Counted from the first letter of the stretch, positions 30,025 through 39,153 are shown. The stretch is DNA of 64,000 nt from Deinococcus fonticola (GCF_004634215.1 NZ_SMMH01000018.1:11356-75355); one strand, 5' to 3'. Program-made: numbers and translations. The notes: a model not told the origin generated them from the sequence alone.

Positions 30025-31218
30025 ATGTCTGATCTCCGTGTGGCCCTGCGTGCTCAGTTCCCCAGCCTGGCTTCGGGGCGGGTCTACCTGGATAACGCGG
30101 CGGGCGGGTTGATTCCGCAGCACGGCATCGACGCCGTGCAGGCGCACCTGACGCGGTACGGTGCCACGAACGCCCTGCCGGGCCACCAGCCGGGCGCGGA
30201 GGTGCTGGCCCTGCGGCAGCGGGCGCGTGAGGCCACGGCGCTGTTCCTGAACGCCGACCCGGCGGACGTGGCCCTGGGGCCGAGTGCCACGGCGCTGGCG
30301 TTTCGCCTGGGCGCAGCGTTCTCGCGCCTGTGGGGCGCAGGGGACGAGGTGATCGTGTCGGGCCTGGAGCACGAGGCGAACGCCAGCCCGTGGCGGGAAC
30401 TGGAACACGTGGGCGTGAAGGTGAAGGTGTGGCACGCCCGTCAGCCGGATATGCGCCTGCACCTGGACGACCTGAAAGCCCTGCTCACAGAAAGAACGCG
30501 TCTGGTCTCGGTCACGGCGGCCAGCAATGCGCTGGGCGTGACGCCTGACCTGCCTGCCATCACGCAGATGGTACGGGGCGCGGGCGCCTGGACCGCCGTG
30601 GACGCCGTGCATTCCAGTCCGCACCATTTGCCCGACGTTCAGGCGTGGGGCGCAGACTTCGTAATGTTCAGCCCTTACAAGGTGTTCGGCCCTCACCTGG
30701 GGGGATTGTGGATTAAGGGCGAGCACCGGGAGCGCCTGCCTTGGCCGAAACTCAGTTTCTTCGCGCCCGGCGACATGGCGGGGCTGGAGCACGGCACGCC
30801 GCCGTACGAGCTGCTGGCCGGGTGGCTGGGTACGCTCGATTACCTGCGCGAACTGGGCGGGAAACCCGAGTTGACCCGTGCGGCGCTGGTGGCCGCTTAC
30901 GGCCATATCGAGGCCCTGGAGCAACCCATCGAGAAAAAGCTGCTGGAGGGCCTGCTGGCCCTGCCGAACGTGACCGTGTACGGCCCCCACAACCTGGACG
31001 ACCGCGTCGGAACGGTGGCCTTCCGCGTGAACGGTGAAACACCCACCCAGACGGCGCAGCGCCTCACCGCACAGGGGGTCGACGTGGCGGCGGGGCATTT
31101 CTACGCCGTGCAGCCCCTCAGCGACCTGAACCTGTATCCCGAAGGCATTGTGCGGGCCAGTATTGCCCACTACACCAGCCAGGAAGACATCCGGCGCTTC
31201 CTGAACGCCCTTGCCTGA
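30025..31218 (+). CDS. class V aminotransferase, cysteine desulfurase-like
   Basis: 397 residues. PLP enzyme of the SufS/CsdA-like group: VYLDNAAGGLIP at the N-terminus, GLEHEANASPWREL, VDAVHSSPHHLPDVQAWGADF, and the PLP lysine in MFSPYKVFGPHLGGLW (about residue 219). The C-terminal active cysteine loop of true SufS enzymes is not seen, since AGHFYAVQPL takes its place; it may be a selenocysteine-lyase-like or other cysteine desulfurase-like protein. No Suf genes adjoin. TACACT lies six bases before the ATG (leaderless). Confidence 0.88.
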   Translation: MSDLRVALRAQFPSLASGRVYLDNAAGGLIPQHGIDAVQAHLTRYGATNALPGHQPGAEVLALRQRAREATALFLNADPADVALGPSATALAFRLGAAFSRLWGAGDEVIVSGLEHEANASPWRELEHVGVKVKVWHARQPDMRLHLDDLKALLTERTRLVSVTAASNALGVTPDLPAITQMVRGAGAWTAVDAVHSSPHHLPDVQAWGADFVMFSPYKVFGPHLGGLWIKGEHRERLPWPKLSFFAPGDMAGLEHGTPPYELLAGWLGTLDYLRELGGKPELTRAALVAAYGHIEALEQPIEKKLLEGLLALPNVTVYGPHNLDDRVGTVAFRVNGETPTQTAQRLTAQGVDVAAGHFYAVQPLSDLNLYPEGIVRASIAHYTSQEDIRRFLNALA

Positions 31219-31252
31219 AGGCGCTTATGCCTCCTCTGGCAAGAGAAGGGTG

Positions 31253-31804
31253 TTACTTTTCGTTGAACGCTTCCGCGGTGGTGGTGAGCCGTGAGCCGAT
31301 CCCCGGCAGGCGCGTGTAAGCGGCATTGCGGTTCACCCAGTTCACAATGCGCTCGGCTGGATAGTCCTGCCCGTTGAATTCGCCGTTCTCGGTGGTGTGG
31401 GCGTCCTGCACCAGCGTCACCGGGTAGCCGCGGTACAGGCTGCCGTACAGCGTGGCCGTGATGCAGGCGTCACTCTGCGCCCCACACAGGATCAGTTCGC
31501 CCACGTCCAGTTTCTCCAGTTCCGCTTCCAGATTCGTTTCCGCGAACGAATCCCCGAACGCCTTTTGAATGACCGGTTCACCCACCCTGGGTTGCAGTTC
31601 TGGCACAATCTGCCAGGCGTCCGTGTCCTTTTTCATCCAGTCGTCGTGGTGCTGCACCCACACCACGGGCACGTCCTGTTGCCGCGCTTCGGCCACCAGC
31701 CGGGCGATATGGCCCACCACCGTGTCGCGCTGGTAGGCGCTTTGCACCACGTCGTTCTGGACGTCTACCACCAGCAGGCCCTTCTTCGAGCGGTCTTTTT
31801 TCAT
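31253..31804 (-). CDS. isochorismatase-family cysteine hydrolase
   Basis: 183 residues from ATG 31804. The catalytic triad of the family is in place: aspartate in LLVVDVQNDVV, lysine in PVIQKAFGDSF, and cysteine in LCGAQSDACITAT (about residue 119). Members include nicotinamidases, isochorismatases and carbamoylsarcosine amidases; the substrate cannot be decided here. It converges with the aminotransferase 34 bp away. Confidence 0.9.
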   Translation of the reverse strand: MKKDRSKKGLLVVDVQNDVVQSAYQRDTVVGHIARLVAEARQQDVPVVWVQHHDDWMKKDTDAWQIVPELQPRVGEPVIQKAFGDSFAETNLEAELEKLDVGELILCGAQSDACITATLYGSLYRGYPVTLVQDAHTTENGEFNGQDYPAERIVNWVNRNAAYTRLPGIGSRLTTTAEAFNEK

Positions 31805-32014
31805 GCCTTCAGCGTAAAGGCTATTCCCGTCAGAAAGTGACGTAAAGTCGATGCCGCACCAGCGTTGCCTGACGCCGCGCCGGGCCAATTGCCAGTCGGA
31901 CATGAAACGGTCTGGCATTACTGTCGCGGGCCGCCGGACAGGAAAGGCTGCTCACCTTTCGTCTCTCCTCCTTTTCGCGGATGCCTTTCACTGCTGCGTG
32001 CCTTACGGTAAAGC

Positions 32015-32995
32015 ATGTCTGAAGCCCTGAACTTACGCGCTGTGTGGGGGAACCGTCCGCTGCTGTCCGTCGGGGTCAGTGTGCTTCTCCAGGATGAAGG
32101 GGGCCGCGTCCTGCTGCAACGCCGGGGTGACGATGGCCTGTGGGGAACGCCGGGCGGCGGTCTGAACCCCGGCGAGGACTTCCTGACGGCGGCACACCGT
32201 GAGCTGCTGGAGGAAACCGGCTTGACCTGTCCGAACCTGAAACTGCTGCCACTTGCAGAGGGCCTGGTCAGCGGTTCAGACTTCTGGCACCGTTACCCCA
32301 ATGGGCACGAGGTTTACATGCTCGGGCGGCGGGCACATGGCACCTTACCTGCCGCTGCACTGGCGCACGCGAATCCTGACGACAGTGGCGAAACCCTGGA
32401 GTTGCGGTGGTTTTCGCTGGACGACTTGCCGGAACTGAGCAGCAACACCAACCGCGCCAGCCTGAATGTCCTGCGTTCACGCGCTGGCCTGAGCCCGCTG
32501 CCCCTGAACCCCGTGCCGCCTGCCCCGCCTGTCGGTTCGCACCTGCTGGACTTGCGAAAACTGGTGGGTTCACGCCCGCTGTTTGCGCCGGGCGCCAATG
32601 TGCTGGTGGTGAACGGTGAACACCGGCTGCTGCTGCTCCGCCACGCGGGAACGGGGCGCTGGACACTGCCGGGCGGCAGTCTGGAACCCGGCGAGACGTT
32701 CGAGGCCTGTGCACGCCGCGAAACCCTGGAGGAAAGTGGCCTGACCATACATGAATTAACGCCGCTGCTGCTGTGTGCTGGGGCAGAGTACCGCTTCACT
32801 TACCCGCACGGGGACGTGGTGGACAACGTCTCGGCGCTGTACCGCGCTGAGGGCTGGAGTGGCGAACTCTGCCTTCAGGTGGAAGAAGTGCTGGAACACG
32901 CCTGGTTTTCTGCCGACGCCCTGCCACCGGACGAGGCCCTGAGCGGCGCCCTGATTCGCACCCACGTCGGGCACTGGCGGAACACGTTGGCCTGA
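32015..32995 (+). CDS. protein with two tandem Nudix hydrolase domains
   Basis: 326 residues. Domain 1 (about residues 15-150) has the Nudix box GGGLNPGEDF...REL-LEETGL, domain 2 (about 180-325) GGSLEPGETF...RET-LEESGL; both keep the metal-binding RE(x)2EE core. The halves are clearly related (GNRPLLSVGVSVLL and GSRPLFAPGANVLV), so they arose by duplication. Nudix enzymes cleave nucleoside diphosphates linked to another group. The family is expanded in Deinococcus. TACGGT lies five bases before the ATG (leaderless). Confidence 0.92.
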   Translation: MSEALNLRAVWGNRPLLSVGVSVLLQDEGGRVLLQRRGDDGLWGTPGGGLNPGEDFLTAAHRELLEETGLTCPNLKLLPLAEGLVSGSDFWHRYPNGHEVYMLGRRAHGTLPAAALAHANPDDSGETLELRWFSLDDLPELSSNTNRASLNVLRSRAGLSPLPLNPVPPAPPVGSHLLDLRKLVGSRPLFAPGANVLVVNGEHRLLLLRHAGTGRWTLPGGSLEPGETFEACARRETLEESGLTIHELTPLLLCAGAEYRFTYPHGDVVDNVSALYRAEGWSGELCLQVEEVLEHAWFSADALPPDEALSGALIRTHVGHWRNTLA

Positions 32996-32998
32996 CTT

Positions 32999-33110
32999 AT
33001 ACCAATTGCGGTTCTATCGCTGCTTCCCGGCGATATCACCCGACTGGAAGGAGAAGCAAAAAATACGTGCTGCAGAAAATGAAAGAGGATTGCGGTGCTT
33101 TTCCGAGAGT
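32999..33110. other. intergenic stretch with repeat-like start TTATACCAATTGCGG
   Basis: AT-richer than its neighbours. It begins with TTATACC, as at 26460 (family B), and has GGATTGCGGTGC as a near-repeat of AATTGCGGTTC. A possible degenerate repeat remnant; no gene is supported. Confidence 0.3.
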
Positions 33111-33135
33111 CCTATGGAATTGGACGCAGTGCGTA

Positions 33136-33858
33136 TCACGCCAGCAACTGCGCCAGCCCTGCGGAGGCCTTCTCACGCAGGCTGAAAGTCAACAGGGGCG
33201 TCAGTTCGGTGGCGTCCGGGTTGATCTCGATGACGACGGCGCCTTCGGCCATGGCTTCCAGCGCCAGCCCGGCCGCCGGGTACACCACGCCGCTGGTGCC
33301 GACAATCAGGGCGACCTCACAGGTGTGAAAGGCGTTCTGGGCGGCTTCCAGGGCGTCCTCGGGCAGGAACTCGCCAAACCACACCACGTTGGGCCGCATA
33401 CGGTTCCCGTTCGGGGAAGTGGGCGGCGTCTGCAACGCGTCTGGCGCGGCCAGCGGGAAAGTTTCGCCGGTTTTCTCGTCCCGTGCACTCAGCAGGTTGC
33501 CGTGCAACTCCACCAGGCGTTTACTTCCGGCGCGGGCGTGCAGGCCGTCCACGTTCTGCGTCGCCAGAAAAAAACCTTCCCCTTTCTCGCGCTCCAGCCC
33601 GGCCAGCAGGCGGTGGCCCTCGTTCGGTTGGGCGTTCAAGATCTCGCGGTAACGTCCAGCGTACCACTCCCACACCATCTCCGGGTCACGGGCGTAAGCG
33701 GGCGGACTCGCCAGGTCTTCCGGCCTGAAGCGCGCCCAGTGGCCTGTCTGCGCGTCCCGGAAAGTCGGGATACCGCTCTCGGCACTGATGCCCGCCCCGG
33801 TCAGGACGGCCACTTTTTTGGCGTTCCTCAATGCCGCCCGCGCCTCGGTCAGGTTCAT
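33136..33858 (-). CDS. Sir2-family NAD-dependent deacylase lacking the zinc cysteines
   Basis: 240 residues from ATG 33858; TACCCT six bases upstream indicates a leaderless start. NAD motifs are intact: GAGISAESGIPTFRD, TQNVDGLH and the catalytic histidine in LVELHGNLL, followed by VVWFGEFLPE and IVGTSGVVYPAAGL. Y-x-x-R in WEWYAGRYREI marks class III sirtuins (CobB/SIRT5-like), which prefer succinyl or malonyl lysine. The segment between LHGN and VVWFGE, which normally holds four zinc-binding cysteines, contains none. It may fold without zinc, or be a diverged protein. Confidence 0.88.
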   Translation of the reverse strand: MNLTEARAALRNAKKVAVLTGAGISAESGIPTFRDAQTGHWARFRPEDLASPPAYARDPEMVWEWYAGRYREILNAQPNEGHRLLAGLEREKGEGFFLATQNVDGLHARAGSKRLVELHGNLLSARDEKTGETFPLAAPDALQTPPTSPNGNRMRPNVVWFGEFLPEDALEAAQNAFHTCEVALIVGTSGVVYPAAGLALEAMAEGAVVIEINPDATELTPLLTFSLREKASAGLAQLLA

Positions 33859-33950
33859 GCTTACAGGGTAAGGCACTGGCCGACTCCCTGTAAGTCAAGT
33901 ATGAAAACCGTCTATCAGGCGAGGGTCTCTGTGGAAAGATAGGCTTTGAC

Positions 33951-36900
33951 ATGGTAAAAACTCCCAGAACAGCCTTCGGCGATTATGTGAAGGCCATCCG
34001 CAAGGTTCACGGCAAGGGGACGCCCGAGAATACCTATCTGCCACTGCTCAAAGAGTTGCTGGACGCCTTGCTGCCCGAATACGAGGTCATCACTCACCCC
34101 AGTAAAGACGAGCAGGGTCTGCCCGACTTCGGCCTGAGGGAAAAGGATGGAGCCGAAAATGTGGCTCTCGGTGAAGCAGAGGCCCTGGATGTTCCGCTGG
34201 CGAAAAATGTACACGGGCTGGAGCAGGCGCGGCGCTACGCCCGGCAGAAGCCCACGCTACTGACCAACTTTCACGAATTCGTCGTGCTGGAGGGCGAGAC
34301 CGAGCTGGGCCGGTACACCATCCCCCACGCCGACTTGACCAGCGCGACCACGCCCGCCGACCTGGCAAAAACTCACCTGGACGAGTTGAGCGCCCTGCTG
34401 AGCGTGTGGGCCAGCGCACGCGGCAGCCTGACCCGGCCTCAAAAGATCGCCGGCTTACTGGCTTACTATGCCCGGCAAGCCATGCACAACCTGGAAGGAC
34501 AGGACGCCGACGCCCTGGCCCCGCTGCGCAAAGCGATGGAAGACGCCCTGGGCACCAGTTTCACCCTGCCCAAGATCGAGAAGAACAAGAAAAACGCTGA
34601 ACAGCAGCGCAGAGAAGAGGCCAAATGGGCCGAGAAACAGGCCGAACTCGATCACTTCTTCCGTTCCAGTCTGGTGCAGGCCCTCTTTTACGGACTGTTC
34701 GCTGGGTGGGTCGCTGCTGCCAGGACAGGCAAGGGCGCTGAGATCAGCCGTGGAAACATCGCCGACGACCTGAATATTCCCGTCATCAGCCTGCTGCTCG
34801 ACGAGGTGAACACCTCCCGTAAGCTCACCCGGCTGGACTTGCGCGCCCTGGTTGACCGCGCCCTCGACATGCTGCGGCGCGTGGACGCCGAACCCTTTTT
34901 GAAGAGTTTTCAAGAAGGAGCCGCCGTCACGTACTTCTACGAGCCGTTTCTGGAAGCCTTCGACGCCCAGCTCAAGAAAGACCTCGGCATCTGGTACACC
35001 CCGCATGAGATCATCCGCTACCAGATCAGGCACGTTCACGGGCTGCTCCAAACCCACCTGAACTTACCGCTAGGCCTGCTCGACCCGAATGTGACCATTC
35101 TCGATCCCGCCACGGGCACCGGAGGCTACCTGCTGGAATTGGGCCGCTTCCTGACCGCCGAAATGCAGAAAGAAGGCAAAGGGCGCGTCGGCGCACGGTT
35201 GAAAGAAGCTTTCCAGACCCGTATTTACGGCTTCGAACTGATGCCCGCGCCCTTCGCCATCGCCCACCTGCAACTGGCCCTGCTGCTCAGCGAAGCGGGC
35301 GCACCCCTCAACAGCGATGAGCGCGTCGGCGTGTACCTCACCAATAGCCTCAACGGCTGGGAACCTCGCAAAACCAAACCCGACCCCCTGTATGGCGAGC
35401 TGGCTGAAGAGCAGGAGCTGACCGACGAGGTTAAACACCACCGCAAGATCATGGTTATGATCGGCAATCCGCCTTACGCCCGCTTCGCCGATATGCCCGA
35501 CAATCCTGAAGAATTGGCCCTGGTCGCCCCATACAAAACTTGCTTGCGCGAAAGCTGGGGCGTAAAAAAACAACTCCTGGACGACCTGTATATACGCTTC
35601 ATTCGCCTGGCCGAGTGGCGCATCGCCGAGAACACCCAGGCAGGTATCGTCTCCTTCATCACCAACCGCAGTTACCTGACGGGCATCAGTCACCCGGTCA
35701 TGCGCGAACACCTATTGAAGCGCTTCGACCACCTGTACATCGACGATTTGCACGGCAACCAACGCGCCCACAAAGCAGGTGACGGCAGTGTGTTTACCAC
35801 CGACACCAGCGGCGGCATCAAAGTGGGCGTGGCGGTTGGTACCTTTGTCAAACTGGCAGACAGCCCACCCGACACGCTAGCGCAAGTGCATTACCGCGAT
35901 TACGAAGGCAGCGGCGAAAGCAAACGTCAGGCGCTCCTGGAAGAAGCCACGCCGTATGAACCCGCTTTCACCCCCAGCCGCAAACACCGCTACATCTTGA
36001 AACCCCTGAACGGAGAAGATGCGTACTGGGACTGGCCGAGCGTAGACGAGATTTTTCCAATGCGATTTAGCGGCGCTCAAGCTGCCAGAGATGGTATTGC
36101 AGTCAGTTTCCTCGGAGAGGGCCGCCAGAAAGCTGAAGACCTAGCCGACGAATTGATCTCTGATGCGAGCTTCATCGAGAAGTACGCTGAAGCCTCTCTT
36201 GAGAGGGATGGCAGTCTCAAGGGACGAAATGCTGTTATTGGGAATGAGATTCAGCGAATTGCCGTTCAGCCATATTTATTCCGTCCGTTTGATCTTCGGG
36301 AGGTTCTCTGGGATGACCGCCTGCTCATTCGTGATCGCCCAGAATACCTTCCTCAGATTAGTGAAAACGCCTTCCTCATCGCCAGTCAAGTCATGGAGAA
36401 ATTCGTAGAAGGTGAAGAAGGCGCTCCTCTCTTTGACCGGGTGGGATTTTCAAACGTTGGTATCGAGTTCCATCACATGCGACCAGATGCAAGAGCAATC
36501 CCTCTCCGCTTGCGTTTCAAGCATTTCGCTTCGGATGAGCAGTACGAGTACCTGCCCAACATCTCCGACTTTTACGATGATCTGGCACGGGCGGGGGTGT
36601 TGAAGGTCGCGACTGCGAAAGCGGGGTCAACTTGCTTGCCTAGGCCTAAGCCTGCGCCTGTGCTGTCGCGGTACGGCGTGGTGAGGGACGAGAAAGGGCG
36701 GCCCAACGCGCTGGCGTGGGAACTGGCGGAACAGGTGTTTTACCACGCGTTGGCGGTGCTCAGTGCGCCCTCCTACCGCGCCGAACATGCCGAGTATCTG
36801 GCGGAAGATTGGCCCCGTGTGCCGCTGCCTGGCACTCGCGCCGTGCTGGCCCAGGGAGCAGAACTGGGCCGCAGGGTGGCGGCGCTGCTTGACCCGCAGG

Positions 36901-37262
36901 CGCAGCCGGACGTGCCGCGCTCGGTGGGCCGCCTGGTGACGCCGGGCACAGACATGGAAGCGCCGGAAGCGGAGTTGAACATTGGCGTCAAACCGCGCTA
37001 TGACGCCGGGCGAGAAGTGTATGTGTTGTCGGACACGCTGGAATTAGCGGGGGTATCTGAGGCAGTCTGGGGGTTCACGCTGGGCGGGTATCCGGTACTG
37101 AAAAACTGGGTGGAGTATCGCAAAGGCCGCAAGCTCACGCTGGACGAAGCCGATTGGCTGGAAAGTATCGTGCGGCGCGTGCAGGGGTTGCTGAACCTGG
37201 GGCCTGAACTCGACGCCGGGTATACAGCGGCAAAAGCCACTGGGGATACGGCGCCGAGCTGA
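33951..37262 (+). CDS. single-chain restriction-modification enzyme (N6-adenine methylase with N-terminal nuclease-like domain)
   Basis: 1103 residues. Residues about 40-100 resemble the PD-(D/E)xK nuclease of type IIG/ISP-like enzymes: GLPDFGL (D59) and GEAEALD (E75), with glutamate 77 where lysine is expected. Residues 140-340 are a helical connector. The methylase follows with motif I DPATGTGGYLLE (about residue 385) and motif IV GNPPYARF (about 505). The C-terminal 400 residues should recognise DNA; codons 703-863 look AT-richer than the rest. No separate specificity subunit is needed. TAGGCT lies five bases before the ATG (leaderless). It lies next to a broken gene and repeats, which suggests acquisition. 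Confidence 0.88.
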   Translation: MVKTPRTAFGDYVKAIRKVHGKGTPENTYLPLLKELLDALLPEYEVITHPSKDEQGLPDFGLREKDGAENVALGEAEALDVPLAKNVHGLEQARRYARQKPTLLTNFHEFVVLEGETELGRYTIPHADLTSATTPADLAKTHLDELSALLSVWASARGSLTRPQKIAGLLAYYARQAMHNLEGQDADALAPLRKAMEDALGTSFTLPKIEKNKKNAEQQRREEAKWAEKQAELDHFFRSSLVQALFYGLFAGWVAAARTGKGAEISRGNIADDLNIPVISLLLDEVNTSRKLTRLDLRALVDRALDMLRRVDAEPFLKSFQEGAAVTYFYEPFLEAFDAQLKKDLGIWYTPHEIIRYQIRHVHGLLQTHLNLPLGLLDPNVTILDPATGTGGYLLELGRFLTAEMQKEGKGRVGARLKEAFQTRIYGFELMPAPFAIAHLQLALLLSEAGAPLNSDERVGVYLTNSLNGWEPRKTKPDPLYGELAEEQELTDEVKHHRKIMVMIGNPPYARFADMPDNPEELALVAPYKTCLRESWGVKKQLLDDLYIRFIRLAEWRIAENTQAGIVSFITNRSYLTGISHPVMREHLLKRFDHLYIDDLHGNQRAHKAGDGSVFTTDTSGGIKVGVAVGTFVKLADSPPDTLAQVHYRDYEGSGESKRQALLEEATPYEPAFTPSRKHRYILKPLNGEDAYWDWPSVDEIFPMRFSGAQAARDGIAVSFLGEGRQKAEDLADELISDASFIEKYAEASLERDGSLKGRNAVIGNEIQRIAVQPYLFRPFDLREVLWDDRLLIRDRPEYLPQISENAFLIASQVMEKFVEGEEGAPLFDRVGFSNVGIEFHHMRPDARAIPLRLRFKHFASDEQYEYLPNISDFYDDLARAGVLKVATAKAGSTCLPRPKPAPVLSRYGVVRDEKGRPNALAWELAEQVFYHALAVLSAPSYRAEHAEYLAEDWPRVPLPGTRAVLAQGAELGRRVAALLDPQAQPDVPRSVGRLVTPGTDMEAPEAELNIGVKPRYDAGREVYVLSDTLELAGVSEAVWGFTLGGYPVLKNWVEYRKGRKLTLDEADWLESIVRRVQGLLNLGPELDAGYTAAKATGDTAPS

Positions 37263-37265
37263 TGT

Positions 37266-37548
37266 CTACAGCCGCCTTTCGAGGTAATCGGCCAGCAGGC
37301 GGTAGCTGCGGGTCTTCCCGGCGATGTCGGCGCTGCCGTGGCCCTCGTCGCTAAATTCGACGTACTCGAAGTGCTCACCTTCCTTCTTGCCGTCAGCGAT
37401 CAGCGCGTCGCGGAAGTCGCGGGCCTGGTTGATCGGGTAGCGCGTGTCGTTGGTGCCATGCATCATGAACATGTGGGCTTTCAGTTTGCCCGCGTGGGTA
37501 ATGGCGCTGCGCTCGCGCCACAGCTCGGCGTCGGCCACGGGGTCGCCA
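37266..37548 (-). pseudogene. remnant of an S9 (prolyl oligopeptidase) family peptidase, C-terminal end
   Basis: About 93 codons: the charge-relay aspartate in MMHGTNDTRYPI and the histidine in SDEGHGSADIA are present, but the catalytic serine and the beta-propeller domain (several hundred residues) are gone. The frame breaks off at 37548, exactly where a family-A repeat starts. The remnant also lies 3 bp from the end of the restriction-modification gene. Confidence 0.8.
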
Positions 37549-37634
37549 AGTGAGTGAATTGCATTGAGCAGATGGAAGAATGGAGCCATCCGGGGCGCTT
37601 TCCCACGGATGGCGTAGTTCTGCAATCTGCTCTA
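37549..37634. repeat. dispersed repeat element, family A, copy 5 (right part only)
   Basis: 86 bp matching the right two thirds of the other copies: GAGTGAATT, TGAGCAG, GAAGAATGGAGC, GGGGCGCT, GTTCTGCAA and the end TGCTCTA. The left end (TAGAGCA...) is missing. The right end merges into TAGGCT, the promoter box of the next gene. Confidence 0.7.
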
Positions 37635-37644
37635 GGCTCTGGGT

Positions 37645-39153
37645 ATGACCAAAACCGATACGCAGTGGACGGAGTTGACGCGACGCTGGCAGGAACTGGC
37701 CGACCTGAGCGGCATCAATTCCCTATTGGGCTGGGATCAGAGCACGTACCTGCCGCAGGCGGCCTCGGCGGGACGCTCGCGGCAGACCGCGCTGATCTCC
37801 ACCATCGCGCACCAGAAGGCCACCGACCCGGAGTACGGCAAACTGCTGGACACCGCCGGAAAGAGGGACGACCTGACGCCCGAGCAGGCCAGGATGCTGG
37901 GGCTGGCCCGCAAAAACTACGACCAGGCCACCCGCCTGCCCACCGCCTTTGTCGCCGAGTGGACGGAGCACGGCGGCAACAGCTACTCCGCCTGGACGGA
38001 AGCCCGGCCCGCCAACGACTTCAGGCGCATGGTGCCCATCCTGGAGAAGACGCTGGATTACAGCCTCCAGGGCGCGGGGTACTACCCCGAGTTCGCCACG
38101 CCGATGGATTACTTCATCGACCAGTCCGACGAGGGCATGACCCAGGCCCAGGTCGATGACGTGTTCCGCCAGCTCCGCGAGGCGCTGGTGCCGCTGGTCG
38201 AACAGGTGGCGCAGGCCGAGAGGCCCCGCGTGGACTTTCTGGAACGCCATTACCCCAAGGAGCTGCAACTCAAGTTCGGGGAGGGCATCATCCGCGATTA
38301 CGGGTACGATTTCACGCGCGGGCGGCAGGACTTGACGCACCACCCCTTCATGACGCGCCTGGGCGGGCACGACGTGCGCATCACCACCCGCGTGAAGGAA
38401 AACGACCCCATCGACGCGCTGTACAGCACCCTGCACGAGTCCGGTCACGCGCTGTACGAGCAGGGCGTCGCCGAGGAGTACCTGGGCACGCCGCTGGGCC
38501 ACGGCGTCAGTGCGGGCGTGCACGAGAGCAGCTCGCGCCTCTGGGAGAACCTGGTGGGCCGCAGCCGCGCCTTCTGGGCGGCGTATTTCGGCGACATGCG
38601 GGACGTGTTCCCCGAGCAACTGAAGGACGTGACGGAAGAAGAGATGCACCGCGCCAGCAACGTGGTGGCCCGCAGCCTGATCCGCACCGACGCGGACGAG
38701 CTGACCTACAACCTGCACGTGATTACCCGCTACGAACTGGAACGCGACCTGCTGAGCGGCAAACTGGCCGTGCGCGACCTGGCCGACGCCTGGCACGCCG
38801 CCTACGAGCAGAACCTGGGCCTGCGTGCCCCCAGCGACGTGGACGGCGTGTTGCAGGACGTGCACTGGTTTTTCGGGCAGATCGGCGGGGCCTTCCACGG
38901 CTACACGCTGGGCAACGTCCTGAACGCCCAGTTCTACGCCGCCGCCGAACGGGCCAACCCCGGCCTGGAAGGGGACATTGCCCGCAAGGACTTCTCGCGC
39001 CTGCGCGTCTGGCTCACGGAAAACGTGTACTGCCACGGCAGCCGCTACACCCCGAATGAATTGCTGGAGCGGGCCACCGGGCAGGGCCTGAGCGTGGAAC
39101 CCTACCTGAACTACCTGAGGACGAAGTACAGCGACCTGTACGGCCTGAAGTAA
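37645..39153 (+). CDS. M32-family metallocarboxypeptidase (Taq type)
   Basis: 502 residues. Zinc motif HESGH in TLHESGHALYEQG (about residue 264), with the family block GVHESSSRLWENLVGRSRAFW downstream and HVITRYELERDLLSG. Mostly helical. The enzyme trims C-terminal residues from peptides in the cytoplasm, as in Thermus aquaticus carboxypeptidase. TAGGCT (37633-37638) lies six bases before the ATG and overlaps the end of the repeat element, so the inserted repeat may have supplied or rebuilt this promoter. Confidence 0.95.
   Translation: MTKTDTQWTELTRRWQELADLSGINSLLGWDQSTYLPQAASAGRSRQTALISTIAHQKATDPEYGKLLDTAGKRDDLTPEQARMLGLARKNYDQATRLPTAFVAEWTEHGGNSYSAWTEARPANDFRRMVPILEKTLDYSLQGAGYYPEFATPMDYFIDQSDEGMTQAQVDDVFRQLREALVPLVEQVAQAERPRVDFLERHYPKELQLKFGEGIIRDYGYDFTRGRQDLTHHPFMTRLGGHDVRITTRVKENDPIDALYSTLHESGHALYEQGVAEEYLGTPLGHGVSAGVHESSSRLWENLVGRSRAFWAAYFGDMRDVFPEQLKDVTEEEMHRASNVVARSLIRTDADELTYNLHVITRYELERDLLSGKLAVRDLADAWHAAYEQNLGLRAPSDVDGVLQDVHWFFGQIGGAFHGYTLGNVLNAQFYAAAERANPGLEGDIARKDFSRLRVWLTENVYCHGSRYTPNELLERATGQGLSVEPYLNYLRTKYSDLYGLK

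Noticed and set aside
33951..37262. Defence island beyond the restriction-modification gene
   Set aside because: Neighbours are metabolic genes; the Sir2 protein is a CobB-type deacylase, not fused to a defence domain.
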